From Clusia tigrina (Eukaryota > Arthropoda > Insecta > Diptera > Clusiidae), in the NCBI GenBank assembly GCA_920105625.2, contig OV050033.1, positions 1,034,001 through 1,098,000 on the forward strand: DNA of 64,000 bases, read 5' to 3'. The notes beneath the pieces are model-generated. The model did no database searches. It worked only from the letters and a program-made list of their open reading frames with translations, and had not been told where the DNA came from. The translations under genes were made by a program, and so were the position numbers. Below, in pieces: positions 35,381 through 48,417 of the stretch. Each line of letters starts with the position of its first letter. Position 1 is the stretch's first letter.

Positions 35381-37336
35381 ATGGATAAGGTGAATTTTGA
35401 GAGAAAATATACGCTTTGTAGTTAGAATAAATGATGTGAAATTTTAGGTGAACGAGCTCAAAGAAAAGGGCAATAAAGCACTGAATGCTGAAAAGTTTGA
35501 TGAGGCGATTGCCGCATACACTGAAGCTATCGCTTTAGATGAGAATAATCATGTATTGTTCAGCAATCGGTCTGCAGCCTATGCCAAGTCTGGCAAGTTC
35601 GCTGAAGCACTAGAGGATGCTGAAAAAACCATTGCATTGAATCCCAAATGGCCGAAAGGATATTCCCGAAAAGGTGTTGCGGCTGCAGGATTGAAAGATT
35701 ATATGAAGGCTTTTGAGGCTTATAATGAAGGTGAGTAAAATTTTTAACGGAATTTCGTACGGAATTTCGTTGCTAGAGAATAAGAATTTAATTTCTTTTG
35801 TAATTGTGAAATAAATGTCCTAACCTCAAAATTCTTCCGGTCGCCCGCCCTATTGTCAGTTCCGTTTTAAAATTTATCGCGTCATATTCCCAATAGTACC
35901 TTGGACTTTTGCATGCTTTTAGGCTGTTTACGAAACTTCGTTTAACTCAAGTCTGAAATGTTTGATAGGGGATGGTGGAAGATATATTAGTTTTATGTAA
36001 TTAATAAAATAAAATGTTCTTAGGTCTAGAGCACGATCCTGCTAATGTTATATTAATGCAAGGTCGCAAGGAAATCACTAGTGCTGTGCTGCAATATATG
36101 TCTTCACGCGGAGATTTTCCCATGGATGTCGATACGCAGCCATCACCTTCAAGTTCTACTTCAAGCCAATTCCAAAGCAAAGCGGCTGCGCCGTCAAAAC
36201 CTGCTGAACCCAATGTGAACGAAATGACAGAGGAGGAGCGGAAGAAGTATTTTGCGAAGAAGCAGAAAGAAGAAGGTAATGCGGCTTACAAGAGGAAAGA
36301 CTTTCAGGCAGCACTGGAACATTATAATGCGGCCCTGGAGTATGATCCCACTGATATAACCTTTCATAACAATATTGCCGCTGTCTATTTTGAGCAAAAA
36401 GAATACGAGAAGTGTATGAAACAATGCGAGAAAGGAATTGAAGTTGGACGTGAAAATCGAGCAGATTTTAAACTTATCGCAAAAGCTTTTGCACGTATCG
36501 GCAACTCGTATCGTAAAATGGAAAACTATCGTCAAGCAAAAATATACTATGAAAAAGCTATGTCCGAACATCGCACTCCAGATATGAAAACTTCTTTGAG
36601 TGAAATGGAGGCCAAAATAAAAGAGGAAGAACTGCGCTCTTATATTGACCCCAGTAAGGCTGAAGAAGAGAAGGAGAAAGGCAACGAAATGTTTAAAATA
36701 GGCGATTACAGTTCTGCTGTCAAACACTACTCAGAGGCCATAAAACGCAACCCAGATGATCCTAAATTGTACAGCAACCGTGCCGCTTGTTATACTAAAT
36801 TGGCTGCATTCGATTTGGGTTTAAAGGATTGTGAAATGTGCATTAAATTAGATGACAAATTCATAAAAGGGTACATAAGGAAGGGAAAAATTTTACAGGT
36901 AAATTAAGCAAATTCATCCTGCATATTTGGTTAATATCGATTGAATTTATTTATATTATCAGGGTATGCAAAATGCATCCAAAGCATCTGCAGCCTATCA
37001 AAAGGCTCTCGAAATTGATCCTAATAATGCTGAAGCAAATGATGGTTATCGCCAGTGTATATCGTCCCACTCGCGAAATCCGCAGGAAGTGTGGAAAAAT
37101 GCTATGGCCGATCCGGATATTCAACAAATTCTTAAAGATCCAGCTATGCAAATGATTCTTGAACAAATGCAGAGGGACCCCAATGCAGTCAAGGAGTAAG
37201 TTTTCAAAATATACTTGAAAAATACTTTTAAAAAGACTAACACGTAATTTGTCTCCTTTTCAGTCATTTGCAGAATCCGGCAATAGCAGATAAACTCATG
37301 AAACTTTTAGAATCGGGCATCATTCAAATACATTAA
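35381..37336 (+). CDS. Hop: Hsp70/Hsp90 organising protein (Stip1)
   Basis: Hop bridges Hsp70 and Hsp90 in the cytosol and hands over client proteins. Exons 35381-35389 (only MDK), 35448-35730, 36024-36898, 36963-37195 and 37264-37336 join in frame to 490 residues, the length of the Drosophila protein. The TPR1 domain has the full carboxylate clamp: K8, N12, N43, K73 and R77. TPR2A follows a Pro/Ser-rich linker from about 165 on, then TPR2B starts after YIDPSKAEEEKEKGN. The DP2/STI1 domain ends the protein (NPQEVWKNAMADPDIQQIL through DHLQNPAIADKLMK). The three-codon first exon decides the start. AATAAA for the transcript is at 37661. Confidence 0.97.
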
Positions 37337-37660
37337 ATATACTTTAAAATCTATTAATAAGAAATTGATCTGATGCTACCTTTTACACAGCTTCATTTCG
37401 TAACTCTCTAAAAGGCAACGCACTACCCAATACTAATGCTCTTTTTGGATTTATTGTATGTACTTTACAAATATTTGTTATTCCGTATTAGAATGATGCA
37501 GGCTATATTTAAACGATTAAATACTACCTTTCTACAGCATAATTATAATTTTATAAATAGTATTTGACACACAAATGTAACTTTTTTAACAAATTAATTG
37601 ATTATTATATTCAGTACCATTTTGAAAATATATCCTATCCTATAACAGAAGCGTTCACTC

Positions 37661-37666
37661 AATAAA
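37661..37666 (+). terminator. Polyadenylation signal, likely Hop
   Basis: An AATAAA hexamer lies about 325 bp after the Hop stop codon, in AT-rich sequence. Confidence 0.5.
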
Positions 37667-38970
37667 ATACGAGTTGTTAAAGGAAGAACAACACAGCAAA
37701 CAATCAACAAACTCATTTTCTCAATGCTTTAAATACAGGAGTTTATATATTTGTAAATGCGCAACTTAAAAATGCTACATTCTAAATATATGAAGAGAAC
37801 TATGTTTATCTTTTCAAAAATTAAATATTTAAATTCTACTTTAAAAAATAAATCGGTTACGAGGAATGGAGTTTTATATATTGGCTTTGTTTTATACACA
37901 TATAGTACGCATAGTAGTCACACGAAGAAAGCAGTGTGCATTGTCGCAAATGGTTCTATATTCACAACGACCAAATTTACTTCTGCTCGCATGTTCACAA
38001 TACTAACGTGCCGAGTGTTTTGCAATCTCGTCGTTGGTCAGGCTATTGGAAAGGCCTTTTCATTTCTGTTGTCAGAAACGTGTGCACTGCGTGAATGTCT
38101 CAATGGTCAATCAAAGCGGCCTGAGGGACTTTTTCAGCATGATAAAGCTTGCATAAAGAAAGCCAGAACGGGCGTCGCTGCTGGTGGGATTGGTTTTAAA
38201 ATCAAGGAGTTCTGTAACATCGTAGAGTAATTAAAGTGTATGAAAGAACTACATCTACATACATAAAAATATAATATTGACTACGGCACATATTTGTCCC
38301 CTCCTGTGTCAAGATGACTCACGTAACTACAACCAAGATTATGCAAGTCAGAGGTAGAGGTTCTTGATAAAAGGGCGCAAATGGATTTATTGACTAAGCA
38401 ACTTGCAGAAAATTTGCTTTGGGGTTGGAATATAATAGAGATAGTATAATGAATAGGACAAATATAGTGATGGGAATATATAATCGAATTCTCAATGTGT
38501 TGTGTGGTTCGTTTTGAAGTCGGGTAGTAGCATATATGTAAATAAACCTACACAGATCTCGAAGGAAAGAAATTCGGTTAGAGCATCAGAGTTGTAGTAA
38601 TATCCGAAAAGCTAATAACTCTTAAACAAAAAGGATAACTGCATAATCTTTTTATTTACATAGTATGCATTCGTTGGCTAATTTTTATCCAAAAGCAAGG
38701 TACATACATACATACATATGTAGGAATTGTACTTGCCGTGGGAGTTTTTCAATAAAATTGTGCTTGGGATTTGTATAATTTGACAATTGCCTTATCACGT
38801 TCGTTGCAAAACTATCTGTCTCGTTTGCTCTTCAGCGGCCTTACCCTGCTGTCACAAAGTCTGAAAAGGGTAGAATTAAAACGAAACGTGAGGAGCATAA
38901 AGCAAAGCTGAGAAGAGCCGACTTCATTGACGTTTGCACATAGAAAATTAATTGATAATTATTAAGCGAA
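37667..38970. other. Spacer with one unassigned 157-codon ORF
   Basis: The plus-strand ORF 37757-38230 opens with a real ATG and is long for AT-rich spacer, but its product (ending GIGFKIKEFCNIVE) matches no family I recognise and has no splice partner. The rest shows nothing coding. The promoter of the SelT-like gene should be at the right edge. Confidence 0.35.
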
Positions 38971-40162
38971 ATGAATTTGTTAGAAGATAAAAGGTTGTCC
39001 CTCGTATTATTCGCCTTTATTGGATTTTTGTTGATTGGTAACATCAACTTTGGCGTTGATGCAGAAAAAGAAATTCCGGCTACAAAGTTAGGGCAAAATG
39101 TTGGTGGACCTGGGCCTACCATGACATTTGAATATTGGTAAAATAAGCTGTTTTGTGTTACTATTCATTCCATATATCGTTTATATTTTTCCATCGCAGT
39201 TATTCATGTGGATATCGCAAGGTCTTTGACGATTATGTCAACATTATGATGGAGAAGTACCCCCATATCACACTATACGGTTCCAATTACAATCCACCCG
39301 GCATTAATATGTACATTTCGAAAATAATCTTCACTCTTAAGATAGCTTTCATCATGGCTATAATTGCGTCGTTCGACATCTTTAGTAAATTGGGCTTCTA
39401 TACGCCGGGCTGGTGGCTTAGCTTGGTGAACAACAAGTTGTATGGATGCATGATGATCTTCTTTGTAGGAAACATGCTAGAGGGACAGGTAAGAGAGAAC
39501 GTAAATCGCCACATCGTATGGGTATAAATCAAAATGAGATAAGATAATATCCGTTCGCGTGCGTTGAAGAGCATATTTTTTTCATTAATTTTCACCCAAC
39601 GGGGAAAAGCCTCTCGGCACGTTATTAAAACTTTGCACATGAGTGATAAAAACAGCCGGGGAAGTTTTCGCCTATCCGTATACAGCTCTGTTGCATTTCC
39701 AAGGGAATTCATGAACCATTCCACTGCATAAATATATGGAGATAGTACAAAACAGCCGAAACTCTTTTCATTCAGAATATGTCTTTCGTTTGTTAATTTT
39801 ATATTTGTTTAAGTATGACTTCTATTTATTATGTATTTAAAATCGAGAGCCTCGTTAACTTATGCAGTATAATGTTAAACCTACATATATTGAATATACC
39901 AAAGACTTGCAGTTGGTGGGGAACGAATGTCCAGTGGGTTTCTTCAGAGCAGCGTTGATACATTTTATTTTACTTAATACATTTTTATTTTTGTCTTCAG
40001 CTCGTTTCTTCTGGTGCTTTCGAGATAGCACTCAATGACGTGCCCATTTGGTCAAAACTCCAAACTGGACGTATACCATCGCCTCAGGAGCTCTTTCAGA
40101 TAATCGATAATCAGTTGCAATTCACGGACAATATACAAGAGAATCCAGACTTCGTTAAATAA
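38971..40162 (+). CDS. SelT: Selenoprotein T-like, Cys-containing ER thioredoxin-fold protein
   Basis: SELENOT is an ER-membrane oxidoreductase. Exons 38971-39137, 39200-39488 and 40001-40162 join in frame to 205 residues. An N-terminal hydrophobic segment (about 10-28) is followed by the redox motif C56-Y-S-C59; vertebrates have CVSU, so Cys replaces selenocysteine and no UGA recoding is needed. The motif spans the first intron (TG|T). A Rdx-type thioredoxin fold follows, interrupted by the SelT-specific hydrophobic insertion (about residues 91-125). The last exon gives the conserved LVSSGAFEIALNDVPIWSKL. The exon 2 donor is GTAAGA at 39489. Confidence 0.95.
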
Positions 40163-40430
40163 TAATGAAATTTATATGCTAGAACCAATTTAACTCTAAA
40201 GTACTAGCGGATCTCTCACTAAAATCAAAACAAATATAAAAATTGCAAAGCATTGTCACCGGCGGACTGATGTGAAAGGTGATAGGTTTGGGTTCTTAAA
40301 AGGGTTTAATTTAATTCCTAGTACGAGCACTGTATAGAAATTATAGTTTTTTTAAAATCTTATTTTTTTATATATCTTTTTTCATTTCTAACAATTCTAT
40401 ATTAGCAAGGAAACGAAAGCCCACATTGAT

Positions 40431-40581
40431 AACAAATTATTTCAATATATACATGCCTACAATACATTCACACTTGATTCAAGCGAAAGCCCGTAATTAG
40501 AATAAAAAATATCTGGTAACAAATTATTAGAATATATACAGTACATTTACACTTGTGATCCAAGCGAAAACCCGTAATTAG
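40431..40581 (+). repeat. Tandem duplication downstream of the SelT-like gene
   Basis: Two units, 40431-40501 and 40518-40581, both run from AACAAATTATT through GCGAAA(A/G)CCCGTAATTAG with small insertions and substitutions. They probably lie in the 3' UTR. Confidence 0.8.
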
Positions 40582-42431
40582 ATTAACAAAATATTTGTAC
40601 ACGTTTTGCCTATTTGAATAACTGATATTTGCAATAGAGAGTAAGAAACAAAATCTTTTATATTGTTATTGATAGAAAATACCGATGATGCATGCAAGCA
40701 TCCTCACAGCTGTGTTTGTAAAGACTAAGAACCGTAAAAAGAAAATCCAAAAATTTGTATTGTAAAATTAAAAACTTTGTTTAGTTGTGTAAATTAATAT
40801 GGTAATAAATTGTTTATTTCGATAATGTAATTTGTAAGGAATTTTTTTTGATTTTATTCACAGATATGGTGAGGAAAACATTTCTCGAGAGCTTTATTAG
40901 ACCCTTTACTCTATAAACAGGAAAAGATGGTATTAAGTTTGTGGCGTGACCGGTTTTTCAACTACCCGAACGAGGCGTTTGACGAATCATTCTGAACAAT
41001 TTTTTAGACCGTCTGTCTGTCTGAAAGTTTGCAAAAGTATAGTCTGAACTAAAACAAATACGACTCCTACCTCCCATATAAGAAACTGATTGCACCTTTC
41101 TCAAACTGAGATAACTTCGATGCAATTGATGGAATAGTGACTCAGTTTGGTAGTTATGTAGATGTGGGTCCTACTAAACACTCCAAAATGCGGCCGGTGT
41201 ATATTTACTGCCACGCCAACTATTACCACATTATAAATGCAAGAAATGGGGTCGATCAGAGAAAGAGCAAGCCCCTTTCCATGCAAGGAACTTTCGGGAC
41301 TAAAATTAAAATGAGTGTAGCTCTGCTCGTATTTATAATATATGAATAATAATGTACATTGCGTTAGTGCGTGTGTGCAAAATATGGGCAGCATACTACT
41401 ACAGCCACGCCCAAAATTAAACAAAAATTATTACTATGTTCCAATAGAAGATACATCTCCGAAATTGCACACAAGGGTTCAGGCTATTGTATAAGACCAC
41501 ACAAAAAATGGGCGGTTTATTTTCACAGCCACGACCTATACAAAATTTACGCCCTGTACAAAATGTGTGGACGCTACAAAGCCATACACAATATGTGGGG
41601 ATGGTCAGAGAAAGGCCACGCCTCCCTCCATTATAATCAACATTGGGTACCCTAACTAAATGAATGAAATTTTAAACGGAAGGTGAAACGAGTATCCATA
41701 CTCATACTCATTCATAATTTACTGGATATTGGAGCGACGAATTCCCCAATGAATGACAATGAACCTAGCTGTGATGGTAAGTAGCTCCCTAAGACGCAAA
41801 CAACGGAATTTTAATGTTTTTAACACTTCATTTATTTATACATTAATTTTTGTTGCGTTAGTGATATTAGAGAAATTGTTAATTAAGATTCGTATTTCTA
41901 CTACCAACTGTATAAAAAATTTCCAGGAGTCGCTCCTGCCTTTCAACGATTCATTGCATGCATTTGGGTCTTGTGGCAGTGATAGTCCTTATAAAACTGA
42001 TCCCGAACGGTTTCTCAGTTGCATGTATATCTAGCAAGGAAGTTAACGAGGTCTCTAGCCCACCTGGGTATCTATGTACATATGTGTCAAAGAAGAATTT
42101 TTGGTATGTTGCTTTAGGGTGGGTCAACAGAGGCGCACACGGCGAACGCGTGCGCAAACATTACAATTGACCGCGGTTTCTATACAAATATCATATTTCA
42201 TATTTAAATTACTTAATTCGATTTTATATTATTTTATTTATTAAACTAAATGTAAGGAAATTGGTAACTTTGCATTCCTAAATGTTTTTTTTTTTTTTAT
42301 ATCAAAATCTCAACTTTGGACCAATGGCACAAAACTTGCAAAAAGAAAATTCTTTTTAGCCTATCAATTAAGTTTAGCATAACTTGCTTTAGAAAAGGTT
42401 TAATTATCGCTGCAGGACGTGTTGGGGCCGT
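40582..42431. other. Spacer between the SelT-like gene and the collagen gene
   Basis: Both flanking genes end here. The middle (about 40.9-41.7 kb) is less AT-rich and may be an old repeat, but no family was recognised. Minus-strand AATAAA (TTTATT) near 42234 could end the collagen transcript. Confidence 0.45.
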
Positions 42432-45400
42432 CTAAGGCGCGTACGTGTCCTCCCGCGGACGTCGAATTCGGTTCACGCGACTCTGTTGGCCGGCGTAGTG
42501 GTTCGGATTCGGGTTGGGACGTCGGTAGTTATTTTGGGGGGCGTACTGCCGATTGTTGTAGTACGACGGCGGCGGTGGTGCTGGTACAACACGTTCATGA
42601 CCACGCCTGAATTCGGTAGCGGTTGAGGGCACTGGCGTCAGCCGCGTTATGTACGAATCGTTGCGGCGTCGACAAACAGTACATCTGACAGGATCGATAA
42701 GGAAGTTTATTGGGTTAGTGCGATTGATTGATATACTCTAAATTCCAAACCATCCAAATTTCCACAGTTTAATGGTTTGAGTAGCTCACCTGCTTATTTT
42801 GCTTGTCTGGTCTGCCTTCAGCGTTTTCTGTTGCGGTTGCAACCACATCTCGTGCTCCTCGATAACTGCCAACCAGAAAGATGCCAAAGGATCATAATAG
42901 TTGCAGCGACCATGTCCATGGCACTCGATTATGGGATTGGCTCGGAATTCCTCTAAGCAAGAGCCCGGAGAGACAAGGTTCTGGCCGAAACCGCCGGTGT
43001 TGTCAGTTGTTGTCTGAAAGTTTTTGGTAAATAGGGAGTGAAATATCGCGCATCAGGGATAGTGAAAATTCCTACCATAAGGTAACTGTACCCGGTCCAC
43101 ATTTCCTCCCAGCCCCCTGGGCAATCCGGTATAGACATGGTTTGACTGTGCAACGCAATCACTCGTGTAGTTGTTTCACATACTACGCAGCTGAAATTTG
43201 AATTGCAATATTGAACCAGTTTACTTTAAAAAAATTGTGGAACTCACCGTGAAATGTACTTCATCAGATCACGTGACTGTATGGGCACCATAGTCATTGG
43301 GACGGGTTCGGCAGTCGATAGCCACATGCTGTCATCGTTGTTCTGGGCATAGTTGCACACATTGTTGACGTCGCAGAACATGTATGGCATTGTTGTGAAA
43401 CGCATCAGGCATGAGCCCGACAGACCCAAGTCTTGTCCAACGGCTCGACTGCTGCCAATATTTCCAGCCAGGGAGTATCCTTCCCAAAGTTTGTTGGTAT
43501 TCGCTGGGCAATCCGGTATGTGTACGGACTGCGAGTGACGCACAATTACGAAGCCACGACTTTTGGGACGTGGTGGTGGAGGAGCTGCGTCACCGATTAC
43601 ACCTTTGGCTCCCATAAGTCCTGTTAGACCTGTGAGACCAGGTTGACCGATCAGGCCTCGCTCTCCTTGTGGCCCATCTGGACCAGCAGCGCCAATAAAG
43701 CCTTGTTCGCCTTGATAGCCCCATGTACCACGGAGTCCAATTGATCCTACAGCACCTGGTTCACCGATATCACCGATTTCTCCTTTGAAACCATCCAAAC
43801 CAGGCTCACCACGATCACCAGCACGTGCGAAGTCGAATGAGTAAGTAACACCCGCTTCACCTTTGCTGCCTTCCAATCCATCGAGTCCATCGATGCCACT
43901 CCAGCCGGCGTCTCCCATTGGCCCAAGAGGGCCATGTGGACCGATCATGCCAGTTCTACCTGGCATTCCCATGTTACCTTGTTCTCCTTTACGTCCGTCA
44001 TACCCAGGAGCTCCTTGTAAGCCGTGGTCACCTGTGTCACCTCTTCTGCCCAGAATAGCGAAACCAGCTTCACCACGTTCTCCTTGATAACCCGTTTCAC
44101 CACGTTCACCTTTCATGCCAGTCATCCCGTGTAAACCATTGCGGCCCGGCGGTCCTGGATAACCAACATCACCAATCATTCCGGGAGGTCCTACTATGTT
44201 TGGTCCAGGTAAACCAATTAAACCGTTGTCTCCATAGTCACCCTGTTCACCGGGTGCTCCCTTAGCACCTAAGCGCCCCGGTCGGCCAGGAAGACCATCG
44301 TAACCTGGTTCTCCTTCATCTCCATTTTCAATAAAACCTATTATTATGCCAGGTGGACCGCGGAAACCTTTATCGCCGACGTAACCTTTTTGACCGAAGT
44401 AGCCGTCAATTCCAGGTCCGCCAGCAAAACCAATATCCCCACGCTCGCCTTTACGCCCAGAATAACCTGAGGAACCCATAGTACCTTGTTCACCAACAGG
44501 GCCTTGCTCGCCCATCACTCCTTGTTCGCCTTTGTCACCATGTTGCGCATAACCAACAAGTAAGTGTCCGGGACGCCCAGTCACACCTTCATCACCTCGT
44601 TCTCCTTGTTGGCCAAATTCACCTGGAGCCCCAACATCGCCTTGGTCACCAATTATGCCGTGACTGCCTGCATAACCAATCTCACCAAATTCTCCTACCT
44701 CTCCAATGGAACCTTGAAGACCTATTGGCCCAACAGAACCCTTGCGCCCAGGTGCTCCATTTCGCCCGCGGTATCCAGTTATGCCAACTGATCCTGTTTC
44801 ACCCGTTTCACCCGCAAAACCAATGTATCCATAGTCTCCGTGTTCTCCTTTAACACCTGCTAATCCATCCAAACCATTTCTACCGGGGATGCCAGTTACT
44901 CCCTTAATTCCGGGCTGACCGTCAAATGCGGGTGGCACATCACCTTCCATACCCTGCAAACCTTTCTCGCCGGGTAAACCATCAAAACCGCGTGGGCCCG
45001 TATAGCCTTGCACACCTCTTTCGCCTTTGATCCCACTGTATGACGCAATACCTTTGATACCAGGACGGCCTGGGATACCCTGATTACCCATTTCTCCTTT
45101 GCGGGCAGAAATACCATGTGCTCCAGGGCGTCCGAATGGTCCAACATCACCAGCCTCACCTAACGACAGTTTTCAAATAATAATAAATTCCATTTCAATT
45201 AAAAAAAATATGAATTTTCACCTTTTGGACCCATATTGCCAATTTGACCACGAGGTCCCATGTCGCCAGGCCTGCCATCATAACCAATATCCCCACGATC
45301 GCCTTGTTCACCTGGTATACCAACCCAACCTTGGATGCCGGTCTGTCCCGGCTCTCCAGGTCGGCCTTGATCACCCACGGGGCCTCTACGTCCCGGATAC

Positions 45401-48400
45401 CCTATATTTCCTTTAGCTCCTTGTACGCCAAATGGTCCAGGTACACCAATTTCACCTTTATGACCTTTTCGACCATGTGGAGCAGTGCGACCATCTCGAC
45501 CGGCTGCACCTTCCAAGCCCTGGAATCCAATCAGAATATCACCTCGTTGACCTTTGTTTCCAGGTAATCCATATAATCCAATTTGGCCATCGTCTCCCTT
45601 CGAACCCTTGAAACCTTTAACACCAGGCCTGCCAGCAGGTCCGGAGAATCCGGGAAAACCAATGTCTCCTACTTCACCTTTGATACCAGGTCTACCATCA
45701 GTACCAATATCGCCAGGTAACACATATGGTCCTGGATCACCACGTTGACCTTTCCGGCCAGATATTCCATCTAAGCCAGGGAGCCCATCGATTCCAGGAT
45801 TACCGGGAGCACCATGAGGGCCGTAGTCTCCAATCAAGCCAGGCCAACCTTTCGCTCCAGATGGACCTTGAATAATTGGTCCGGGCAAACCAATATCACC
45901 AGGCATACCAGGGCCGCCCTCGTCACCCACATCTCCTTTGAATCCTACTGCTCCCGGTTCGCCAATATATCCAACATCACCACGTTCACCTTTGTTGTCA
46001 TAAATTTGTCCGGGATTAGGTTCTCCCTTGTCTCCCTGAGTACCTTTGTTGCCCAGTTCACCACGCTCGCCTCTTAAAAGGAAATTAGTTATTAAGCTCG
46101 AAATTTTATTTTATTGGTCTCGGTGATATACTTACTTGCGACCATCATATCCTGCGTCACCAACTAGGTATACTTTCGGTGTAGTGGCATTTCTTCCGGG
46201 TCTTCCATCAGACCCTGGTTTACCGGGCATGCCATCATACCCAGGACGACCCATATCACCGTAATCCCCTCGCAATCCAGTTTCCCCCTTTAAGCCTGGT
46301 AATCCGTGTGCCCCATCGAAACCTCTTTCTCCATGTTGGCCTTGCTCACCACGCTCACCACTGTCACCTTGTTCGCCTTGCTCTGGCTTTTTGGTACTAC
46401 CGATATGTTGCACAATACCTCCCCGACCTGGAGCACCAGGCCGACCAGTCTCTCCAGGAATGCCGTCTGTTCCTCTAATACCCTTAAAACCTCTTGGACC
46501 AGGCCTTCCGGACTGTCCTTTAGGACCACGTTCTCCTGTCAAACCTGGCGACCCTCTAGCACCATGTATGCCAGGATAACCACCGTCACCTTGAAGACCT
46601 TTTATACCATGTGGGCCAGCTGGACAAATGCCGCAATCATCACCACGAATACCCTTGTCACCAGGCAAGCCATGCCATCCCGGAACACCATCAAAACCAG
46701 GTTGCCCTCGGACACCAGGAGGACCATCAAAGCCGGCAGGTCCAACAATATTTACGCCTACACCGGCTTCACCTTTGTCACCGGGTAAACCAACTTCACC
46801 TCGGTCTCCACGATAGCCATTGACGCCAAGTAAACCTGATTGACCTGCAAAGCCTTTTGGCCCTCTTAAATTCAATCCGGGATTACCCCTTTGTCCCATG
46901 CGTCCAGTTGGACCAGAATGACCAGGTGCACCCATAAGTCCTGGAGCACCCATGTATCCATAATCGCCCTCGTCACCTTTTATGGTAGCACCTCGACGAC
47001 CCGGCATGCCGTCAAGTCCAATATCTCCGGGGGGTCCTGCTGTACCCATAGGGCCACGGCGTCCAGGACGGCCTGGAACACCAGCTAAACCAGGTGGACC
47101 TTGCTCGCCAATGTCACCCTGAGGACCTTGAGGACCAGGGAATGACTTGTCTAATGTAGGATCGTAAATACCCTGTGGACCGACTGGGCCCTGTACACCA
47201 GGAATACCATCAAATCCAGGATCACCATGTTCGCCTGGGAAACCATCGTCTCCGTTTAATCCGTTATATCCAGGAGCACCTTTGCTTCCTTTTTCACCAG
47301 GAAAACCTGCTTCACCGGATTTTCCAGGTTTTCCACGTTCACCAGGTTCTCCTATATCTCCCCGAGCACCTGGCAAACCAGTACGACCCACATCACCGGT
47401 TTCTCCTTGCATACCAGGAAATCCTCTTAACCCAGAGTAGCCATATTCTCCCTTATAACCTTTCACTACGTTACTATATTGAAACTCGCCTTCTTCTGCA
47501 TCACCTGGTTCTCCTTTTTCGCCTTGTTCGCCTTCCAAAACCAATTGCAAATTTGCTGGTTCCGCCATTTCTCCTTTGTAACCTTTAGTACCTAGTTCGC
47601 CTTTAGGGCCTTCCATGCCTGGATAGCCAGTGTCACCTTTGTAACCTTTCATGCCATCGAAACCATGTTGGCCATCTACGCCATCAGGAGCTTTTTCACC
47701 ACGACTACCCTTGGTGCCTTTCGAGTTTATGCCCCCCTCACCAGCATCACCCGCAGGACCCGATGGACCAAGCTTGCCACTAGGACCGCGACGTCCATTT
47801 TCACCAGGCATACCGGGAGGACCTTGGAGGCCAGATTTTCCATCGCACCCATCAATACCACGTGGACCTTGTGTTCCGTCATCACCCGGATGCCCCTACA
47901 AATATTATTTTATTTATACTTACGAAAACATCAGAACGCAGTATCATGATATACTTACACGTGTTCCTGGTCTCCCAGGCCTGCCAACCTCGCCCAGATC
48001 ACCCTGCAAACGAAATTCACTGTAAATAAATATATTTGAACAACTTAAGAAAAACCTACACGGTGTCCTTTTTCCCCCTGTTCGCCATATTCGCCTGGAT
48101 CACCCCATTCACCATGCCGTCCAGGTGGGCCCAGGGGACCCACATCACCAGGTGAACCTTCTAGGCCGGGAAAACCTTTCGGTCCAAAAGCACCAGGACG
48201 TCCTTTCAATCCTTTACAATCACATACAGTTTGATTGCACGTCTTATTTGATTCCTGGAAATATGAAGATTGATACATGAACGAAGGGATTCCAATTTGT
48301 ACAACTAAGAAAGATGGTCATAAGAGTAGTCCATACAAGAAATATATGACTTTGTATCGAACTAAAAGGAAACAACAACAAAAGAATGGCTGACTTAACA

Positions 48401-48417
48401 ACAATGATCGCAAACAT
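42432..48417 (-). CDS. vkg: Type IV collagen alpha chain, viking-like (complete)
   Basis: A basement-membrane network collagen. Nine exons, 48417-48337, 48254-48060, 48003-47959, 47895-46136, 46072-45222, 45159-43248, 43190-43076, 43013-42790 and 42684-42432, join in frame to 1811 residues. Exon 1 is a 27-codon signal peptide ([20 protein letters not shown]). Exon 2 starts with a short Cys-containing segment, CNQTVCDC, like the family N-terminus. Then comes a long Gly-X-Y helix with many interruptions and at least ten RGD triplets, one interruption holding CGIC (about 46612-46650). Two NC1 (C4) halves follow: [17 protein letters not shown]..., then [17 protein letters not shown]... The C-tail after CTVCRRR is an extra ~70 residues, Arg/Pro/Asn/Tyr-rich. 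NC1 wording ([15 protein letters not shown]) resembles viking more than Col4a1. The signal exon is my weakest join: its phase fits but conservation cannot be checked. Confidence 0.92.

Noticed and set aside
36194..36727. 177-codon minus-strand ORF
   Set aside because: It is antisense to the TPR-coding exon of Hop and has no family similarity.
38971..40162. Selenocysteine (UGA) readthrough in the SelT-like gene
   Set aside because: The redox motif is CYSC, built by a TG|T splice codon and a TGT codon, so no UGA is involved.
43863..48025. Many plus-strand ORFs (for example 46306-46788, 47175-47588, 47651-48025) rich in Pro, Ser or Thr
   Set aside because: They are antisense shadows of the collagen Gly-X-Y codons on the minus strand.
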